From positions 1 to 64,000 of the forward strand of contig NZ_RBDY01000037.1 in the NCBI RefSeq assembly GCF_003626575.1: 64,000 nucleotides of DNA, written 5' to 3'. The position numbers and the translations under genes are program-made. The notes beneath the pieces are model-generated. The model ran no database searches. It saw only the letters and a list, made by a program, of their open reading frames with translations, and was not told where the DNA came from. Source of the stretch: Streptomyces radicis (GTDB lineage: Bacteria > Actinomycetota > Actinomycetes > Streptomycetales > Streptomycetaceae). Positions 59,298 through 64,000 of the stretch are shown here, piece by piece. Position 1 is the first letter of the stretch. Each line of letters starts with the position of its first letter.

Positions 59298-61552
59298 CCG
59301 ACCTCGCGACAGCGTTGCGGGCGCCGGACCTGGAGATCCGTTTCGACCGGAGCCCGACGCTCGAACTGTTCCTTGCCCTTCAACGGGAGCTCACCGGGCG
59401 GTTCGCACAGGAGATCAACCACCTGCCGTGCCCGATCGTGCCGCGGATCGCGCGGTTTCGCGCCGGTGTGCGGAAATGGAAGGCCGCGGGCCTCACGTCG
59501 CTGCCTTCCTGGCTGGCCACCGCGCCGCATCCCGGCATGCTCGCCGACGAGGCCGGAGACGAGCGGTTCGAGGGCGGCACCCGGTTGGTCGCCGACGCCA
59601 TGCGCGCCGCCGAGCCGACGCTGCGGCCCGTGCTGGACGGGCTGGCGGCCCGGTGCGGTGAGGCCACGGCCGAGCTGCGTCGACTGCTGCCGCTGGACGA
59701 GCTGGGACCTCCACTGCGCGCGGCGCTCGGCGTGGGCCCCGAGCCGGTGTCGCTGACGCTGCACCTCGTTCCGCTGGCCCCGCACTATCCCGGTGTCGGC
59801 TTCCTGACCGACGGCACCCGGCTCACCTCCGCCTATGCCGACTGTCGGCGTTTCACCGGCTCCACGCTGGCGGAGAGCGTACTCGCGCTGCTGGGCTGGG
59901 CTCTGCTGCGGCAGCGGCACGGCCCTGGCAGCCTCATGGCCGAGCTCACCACCAGGTTGCCCGGCGGCCGCCGTCACGACCGGCGGCTACGCGCGGTGCT
60001 GGCCAAGATCCTGCTGGAGACGACCACCTCCCACCTGATCCGCACGGTGCGTCCGCACCACCGAGGAGCCGTGGACCTGCTGGGTACCGCGTGGCGTTTC
60101 CCTCGGCTGTTCGGCGTGGCCGAGCGGTACTGGACGCCGTATCTGGCGGGCCTCACCGGGCGCGATGACGCGCTCGCCGCGCTCACCCGGGAGATCGGCC
60201 GACACAGCGCGCGGTGGTACGTGGACGACGTCGACGCGGCGTCGCTCGCGGCCGACTTCTACCTGCTGGAATGGCTCGCCGCCGAGGGGAACGCGGCCGC
60301 CCGCGAGCGATTCGCCCGCTGGGTGCCGCAGCTCGCCGACTACTTCGCCCGGCAGCTGGACCTGATCATCGGCGGGGAGATGGGGCACTTCGAGCGGGCC
60401 CAGGACGATGGCGTGATCGCCGGCCACCTGAAGGACTTCCTCCGCAGGACGAACGAGGGTGACAGCCGAGTGGCCTGGTACCGCACCCGGCTTGAGCTCG
60501 GCCAGAATCGCGCTCTTGACCTCGCGGCGGAGACGTTCTTCGGCCCCGGCATCGAGTACGGGGGCGATGCCTGGGGGCCGGTGGCCGCGATGCTCCGCAG
60601 GTATGTCGACCACGAGCTCTCGCACACGGTCTTCATCGACCAGTGTTTCACCCTGGAGCACAACAACGGCTCGCTGTTCGACAAGTACTTCGCCACCGAC
60701 GGCCTGTTGACGGTGCTCGACGCCCAGGCCGCGGGCGATCTGGTGACCCTCGCCGGTCGCGCGTCCCCCGAGGTGAGGCGCCTGTGGCAGCTGCACGAGG
60801 AGCGCCGGTTCCTGAGCCATGACCCGGCGTGGCTCGGCCGTCCCACCGGTGCCAGGCCCGAGCGCGCCGACGCGCCGCCGCCACCGCCACGGACCGAGTG
60901 GACCGTACGCGAGGCGTGGCCGGGCTCTCTTGGCTGCGGCAGTTCCGAGGAGTGGGAGACGGCCGGTCGGCGCGACGAGGAACCGGAGGGCACCCGGCTG
61001 AGCAGCGTCGGACACGGCCCCCGCAGGACCGTCCCGGTGCGGGACGGGCAGCGGCTTCGCGGCGCGACCGCGGAGCTCCACACGGCGCTCGGCGTCATCC
61101 GGGCGGAGCTCTGGCCCGAGCCCGCACCGCACACGGTGGACAACTTCGTGCGCCTGGCGCGGGGGAGCCGCCCGTGGAAGGACCCGTTCACCGGCGACGA
61201 CCGGACCGGGAGGTTCTACGACGGCACCGTCTTCCACCGGCGGATTCCCGGATTCCTGATCCAGGGCGGTGACCGCACCGGTACCGGCACCGGCGGCCCT
61301 GGCTTCCGCATTCCCGATGAGATGGCGCGGGACATGGCGTTCGACCGGCCGTTCCTGCTCGGCATGGCCAACACAGGCCCCAACAGCGCCGGTTCACAGT
61401 TCTTCATCACCCTGTCCTCGGCCGAGCACCTCTCCGGCGCCTACTGCCGCTTCGGTGAGGTGCTGGCCCCTGAGTCGCGGGCCGTCGTCCGTGCCATTGC
61501 CGAGGCGGAGGAGGCGGTGGAGCTCCGGCGGGTCGAGGTGACCACCTGGTGA
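59294..61552 (+). CDS. unknown N-terminal domain fused to a cyclophilin-type prolyl isomerase
   Basis: A 752-residue protein starting at TTG 59294, which overlaps the previous TGA and follows GGTGGGGAG. Residues 1 to about 540 match nothing I recognise. They contain LEIRFDRSPTLELFLALQ at the start and, at 440-456, HELSHTVFIDQCFTLEH, which includes an HEXXH-like HELSH followed by a further His. After a Pro/Glu-rich linker (about 540-590), residues about 591-752 form a cyclophilin: NFVRLARGSRPW, VFHRRIPGFLIQGGD, GTGTGGPGFRIPDEM and MANTGPNSAGSQFFITLSS. The usual catalytic Arg, Phe, Gln and Asn residues are present, so isomerase activity is likely. A cyclophilin fused to a RiPP-type enzyme is very unusual. 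It is the last gene of the cluster. Confidence 0.7.
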   Translation: MTDLATALRAPDLEIRFDRSPTLELFLALQRELTGRFAQEINHLPCPIVPRIARFRAGVRKWKAAGLTSLPSWLATAPHPGMLADEAGDERFEGGTRLVADAMRAAEPTLRPVLDGLAARCGEATAELRRLLPLDELGPPLRAALGVGPEPVSLTLHLVPLAPHYPGVGFLTDGTRLTSAYADCRRFTGSTLAESVLALLGWALLRQRHGPGSLMAELTTRLPGGRRHDRRLRAVLAKILLETTTSHLIRTVRPHHRGAVDLLGTAWRFPRLFGVAERYWTPYLAGLTGRDDALAALTREIGRHSARWYVDDVDAASLAADFYLLEWLAAEGNAAARERFARWVPQLADYFARQLDLIIGGEMGHFERAQDDGVIAGHLKDFLRRTNEGDSRVAWYRTRLELGQNRALDLAAETFFGPGIEYGGDAWGPVAAMLRRYVDHELSHTVFIDQCFTLEHNNGSLFDKYFATDGLLTVLDAQAAGDLVTLAGRASPEVRRLWQLHEERRFLSHDPAWLGRPTGARPERADAPPPPPRTEWTVREAWPGSLGCGSSEEWETAGRRDEEPEGTRLSSVGHGPRRTVPVRDGQRLRGATAELHTALGVIRAELWPEPAPHTVDNFVRLARGSRPWKDPFTGDDRTGRFYDGTVFHRRIPGFLIQGGDRTGTGTGGPGFRIPDEMARDMAFDRPFLLGMANTGPNSAGSQFFITLSSAEHLSGAYCRFGEVLAPESRAVVRAIAEAEEAVELRRVEVTTW

Positions 61553-62100
61553 GCCCCTGAACCGTCCGCCCCCGTGGGTGCCGCGAGCTCAACGCCCCGC
61601 ACGGCCTCCCACGGGTCGACGGGGAGCGGGATCCCGGCGGCGTTCGCCCGCCGCGCGAGCGGGGCGTGCGTGGTGTTCGGTGTTTTCGGCGGGTTTGATG
61701 AGAGCCAGGCGGGCGGCGAGTTTGGGATCCACGTCGCTCCATCCGTGGTGGGGATGGACACCGACGCGGGGTCGTGATCGTCAATGAGAATGGGAGCCAC
61801 CCCTATCGGGTGACTTCTTGACCTTGGCTGTGGAGCTTGTGAGTGTCCGCGATGAAGAGGGTTCGGGTGGCGATAGCTTGTGTCATCGGGCCCTGTCGGT
61901 CCGCGTCCCTGACAGGCGCGGTTCGGAAGGGCCCGGCTCCGTTGATATCAAGGGGCGGTCTCAGCTCCCCAGTCGTGTACGAATGCCCCGGTTGTCAGGC
62001 GGCTTCGTTCTCTTTCTCGTTCCTTGAGATGGAGTTCTCAGCTGGAAGGAGTGCTGAGTGGGGCCAGAGATTGCGTTTGTGCAGCTCGGTGAGTGGAGGT
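61553..62100. other. 548-bp stretch without a convincing gene
   Basis: Between the RiPP-like cluster and the DUF4037 gene. On the minus strand a frame from 61800 (starting MAPILIDDHDPASVSIPTTD) stays open for 119 codons but runs into the cyclophilin gene and has no recognisable family. From about 61820 the sequence drops in GC and looks like decayed mobile DNA. I can identify no element ends. Confidence 0.4.
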
Positions 62101-63204
62101 TCACCGCCCGGGCTCAGAGATCGTTGCGTGGATGGCGGCCCGTGTCAGTTCGGGGTGGCTGAGGACGTCGGTGCTGTCGATGAACTGGTCGACGGCGCCG
62201 ATCGCCGGCAGGGAGTTGATGGCTGGGTCGGTGATGCGGGCGGTCAGCGCTGCGGCGAAGCGTTCGGCGTGCAGGACCTGGAATGGTCGGCTGTGGTAAA
62301 GGCGCGTGGCGGGGTCGACAGGGTTGGCGAGGCCGAGTTGGTTGTGTGTGGCCGCGATGGCTTCGTAGGCGCGGGTGAGGTGGTGCTCGCGGGTGTGCCA
62401 GTCGGTGGCGGCGAGGGCTGCGTTGAGGATCGGGCTGAGGATGGGTGCCTGGGGTGTGCGGGCGAAGGCGCTGCCGAGCCATTTGCTGTAGGGCGGGTAG
62501 CGGCGGTCCATGAGCAGGCAGAGCCGCATCAGATCGCGCACCAGGCGGGCAGCGACGATAGCGGAGCCGAGTTCGTCGCCCACTTCTCCGCAGCGGCCGA
62601 CGAAGGCTTCCTCCTGGGAGATGCGCTGCCACTGGCAGGCGAGTAGGTAGAGCCAGAGGCCGTGAGGGTACCAGTCGAGGTTGGCGCGTGCTGGTGCGAG
62701 CTGGCCGAGTCCGTCGTGGAAGACGGCGCCGGCGGTGATCTCGGCGAGGAGCTGGGTGGGGGTGGCCAGCCAGTCCGTCAGAGTGACGTCCTTGCGCGGG
62801 TCGAAGCCAAGTTGCGTGGTGAACCAGCTGCCCGGGTCTGTGACTTCGACCCGGTGGTGGACCGGTCCGTCGGTCATCTGCATGACCCGGATGCCCGCTT
62901 CGCCGGTGGGGGCGAAGTGCGTCGGGTAGCCGCGGAAGGTCTTCGGTAGGCGTTCGGAGAGCAGTTTCGTGATGCTTGCGCCGTGGCGGGTGACGTCCTG
63001 CGGGTGCAGGAAGATCTGCAGGCGGGGTCCCCACTCATGGTCGGCGGAGCGGGTGGTGTCGAATCCGAGGACTTCCGAGCCGGTGCCGAGGCGGGCAGCG
63101 GAGTGCGTAAGCCCGGAGGCAGTCTCCTCCAGCAGGGGCCGTACGGCTTCGAGGTAGAAGTGGCGGGAGAGTTCCAGTCCGGGGATGAAGGACGGCATGG
63201 TCAT
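62101..63204 (-). CDS. DUF4037 nucleotidyltransferase-like protein
   Basis: A 367-residue protein of the DUF4037 family, a group with a predicted nucleotidyltransferase fold found widely in actinobacteria. Landmarks are PSFIPGLELSRHFYLEAVRP at the N-terminus, RLGTGSEVLGFDTTRSADHE with HEWGPRLQIFL (the NTase-like metal region), HRVEVTDPGSWF and ANLDWYPHGLWLYLLACQWQ. The ATG at 63204 or the one at 63198 is the start; the frame continues far upstream but without similarity. No biochemical function is established for this family. It is isolated, next to an IS21-type gene and opposite in direction to the RiPP-like cluster, so it is probably not part of it. Confidence 0.82.
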   Translation of the reverse strand: MTMPSFIPGLELSRHFYLEAVRPLLEETASGLTHSAARLGTGSEVLGFDTTRSADHEWGPRLQIFLHPQDVTRHGASITKLLSERLPKTFRGYPTHFAPTGEAGIRVMQMTDGPVHHRVEVTDPGSWFTTQLGFDPRKDVTLTDWLATPTQLLAEITAGAVFHDGLGQLAPARANLDWYPHGLWLYLLACQWQRISQEEAFVGRCGEVGDELGSAIVAARLVRDLMRLCLLMDRRYPPYSKWLGSAFARTPQAPILSPILNAALAATDWHTREHHLTRAYEAIAATHNQLGLANPVDPATRLYHSRPFQVLHAERFAAALTARITDPAINSLPAIGAVDQFIDSTDVLSHPELTRAAIHATISEPGR

Positions 63205-63269
63205 GTCGGGGAGGGTGCCGGATCTGCGTGTGGTCGGTCGAAGGCTTTTGCCCCCACGGCAGGTCGCGG

Positions 63270-64000
63270 TTATCCCCGGCTCTTGCGTTCGTCTTGGGTG
63301 GCCTGGAGCCGGTAGGACTCGGTGCCGGTCTGGATCAGGGTGCAGCGGAAGGTGATGCGGTCGGCGATGGCCGCGCAGAGTCGGCGGTCGCCGAAGGTCT
63401 TGTCCCACTCTGCGAACGGGGAGTTCGTTGCGACGGCGGTGGCCTTGCGTTCCTCGCGCTCGGTGAAGATCTGGAAGAGCAGCTTGGAGCCCTTCTTGTC
63501 GAGGTTCGCGTAGCCGAATTCGTCCAGACACAGCAGGTCGACCTTGCTGTAGCGGGCGATCGCCGTGGACAGGCGCTTGGCTGCTTCCGCTTCGGCGAGT
63601 TCGTTCACCAGGGCCTGGGTGGTGGTGTAGCGGACGGTCAGTCCGGCCTCGGCGATCGCCGTGCCGATCCCGATGAGCAGGTGGGACTTGCCCGTTCCAG
63701 AGTCACCGATCATGACCAGCGGGCGGCCCTCGCGCACCCAGGAGGGGGACTTGAGGTCGGCTACGACCTCCGTGGAGACATTGGGATTCTTGTCGAAGTC
63801 GAAGTCCTCCAGCCGCTTGGGGCGGGGGAACTTCGCCGAGCGGACCAGTCTTTGCTGGCGGCGGACATCCCGGTCGGCGCGTTCGACCTGAAGCAGATCG
63901 AGGAGGAACTGCTTGTAGGTGGACTGCTCGCGCCGGGCGCCGGCGGCCAGCTCCACGAACCGCTCGCGGAAGGCCGGTAGTCGCAGATCCCGGCAGGCTT
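63270..64000 (-). mobile_element. istB: IS21-family helper ATPase IstB, 5' end beyond the window
   Basis: At least 242 residues of IstB are visible, and the frame is still open at the window edge. Before the first in-window start codon it reads LRLPAFRERFVELAAGARRE, the normal IstB opening, so only a short N-terminal part is missing. Walker A is MIGDSGTGKSHLLIG, Walker B LLCLDEFGYANLD, and sensor-type motifs are TAVATNSPFAEWDKTF and AAIADRITFRC. IstB assists the IstA transposase, whose gene should lie just right of the window. The element's terminal repeat on this side was not identified. Confidence 0.9.

Noticed and set aside
63205..63531. N-terminal extension of the DUF4037 frame
   Set aside because: It overlaps istB in an alternate frame and has Arg/His-rich shadow composition. 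DUF4037 similarity begins at 63204.
1..64000. tRNA, rRNA, riboswitch or CRISPR loci
   Set aside because: Reading both strands of the intergenic spaces showed no cloverleaf with a TTCGA arm, no rRNA-like stretch, no cobalamin or TPP-type conserved core and no spaced repeats. A covariance-model scan would be needed to exclude weak cases.

Overview
This is a 64 kb piece of a high-G+C actinomycete chromosome. The closest resemblance is to Streptomyces and its relatives: GC-rich third codon positions, frequent GTG starts, ATGA/GTGA overlaps inside operons, OsdR/DevR-type operators, PucR, MmyB-type XRE and STAND proteins, and a secreted starch-binding alpha-amylase. I saw no tRNA, rRNA or CRISPR array.

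Layout. (1) 1-8305 looks like a hypoxia/dormancy island. It holds a DoxX-like membrane protein, pyruvate formate-lyase and its activase, an Acg-type nitroreductase, a DevS-like GAF domain fused to a PP2C phosphatase, a universal stress protein and a CBS-BON protein. Near-palindromic boxes of the form GGGCCGNNCGGCCC stand in front of four of the transcription units, and a shrunken DevR/OsdR-like regulator sits among them. (2) 8437-18657 holds an alpha/beta hydrolase and then a hydantoin-type N-heterocycle module: two DUF917 proteins, a HyuA-type hydantoinase/oxoprolinase, a frameshifted Asp/Glu/hydantoin racemase, a sugar-type ABC importer without its own ATPase, and a PucR regulator. (3) 18801-23888 is an exported PaoABC-like molybdenum aldehyde oxidoreductase operon with an XdhC-type maturation factor. 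It is followed by XRE, MarR and GntR regulators. (4) 26193-43662 is one long catabolic operon behind a GntR gene and a perfect 12-bp inverted repeat. It encodes FAH hydrolase, extradiol-type VOC protein, FAD monooxygenase, SMP-30 lactonase, two amidohydrolases, an SsuABC-like importer, aldehyde dehydrogenase, a second cytoplasmic PaoABC-like trio, an alpha/beta hydrolase and a spermidine-synthase-like membrane protein. This reads as uptake and breakdown of an aromatic compound. (5) 43868-49912 holds an alpha-amylase with maltose-regulator-like operator repeats, a STAND ATPase with helical repeats, and a TagB-like protein. (6) 50201-61552 is a compact, unidirectional and apparently undescribed RiPP (ribosomal peptide) cluster, detailed below. 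(7) 61553-64000 is an accessory end with a DUF4037 protein and a truncated IS21-type IstB ATPase.

The most interesting part is the RiPP-like cluster. An ABC exporter (ATPase plus two ABC-2 permeases, the second apparently using a CTG start) is followed by a 48-residue precursor-like peptide that was not called as a gene. Next come a pyruvate-phosphate-dikinase-like protein with a shortened nucleotide-binding part, a class I methyltransferase, a B12-binding radical SAM C-methyltransferase of the RiPP-maturation type (CX7CX2C cluster motif), a nucleotidyltransferase-fold protein carrying a C-terminal PqqD-like recognition domain, and a 752-residue protein of unknown N-terminal fold fused to a cyclophilin. 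I know of no described RiPP class with this combination of PEP phosphotransferase, nucleotidyltransferase-RRE, B12-radical-SAM methyltransferase and cyclophilin.

A cross-cutting feature is a set of short in-frame tandem duplications, mostly 18-bp or 12-bp units, at or near protein ends in at least seven genes of regions 1-5. None was seen in the RiPP cluster.
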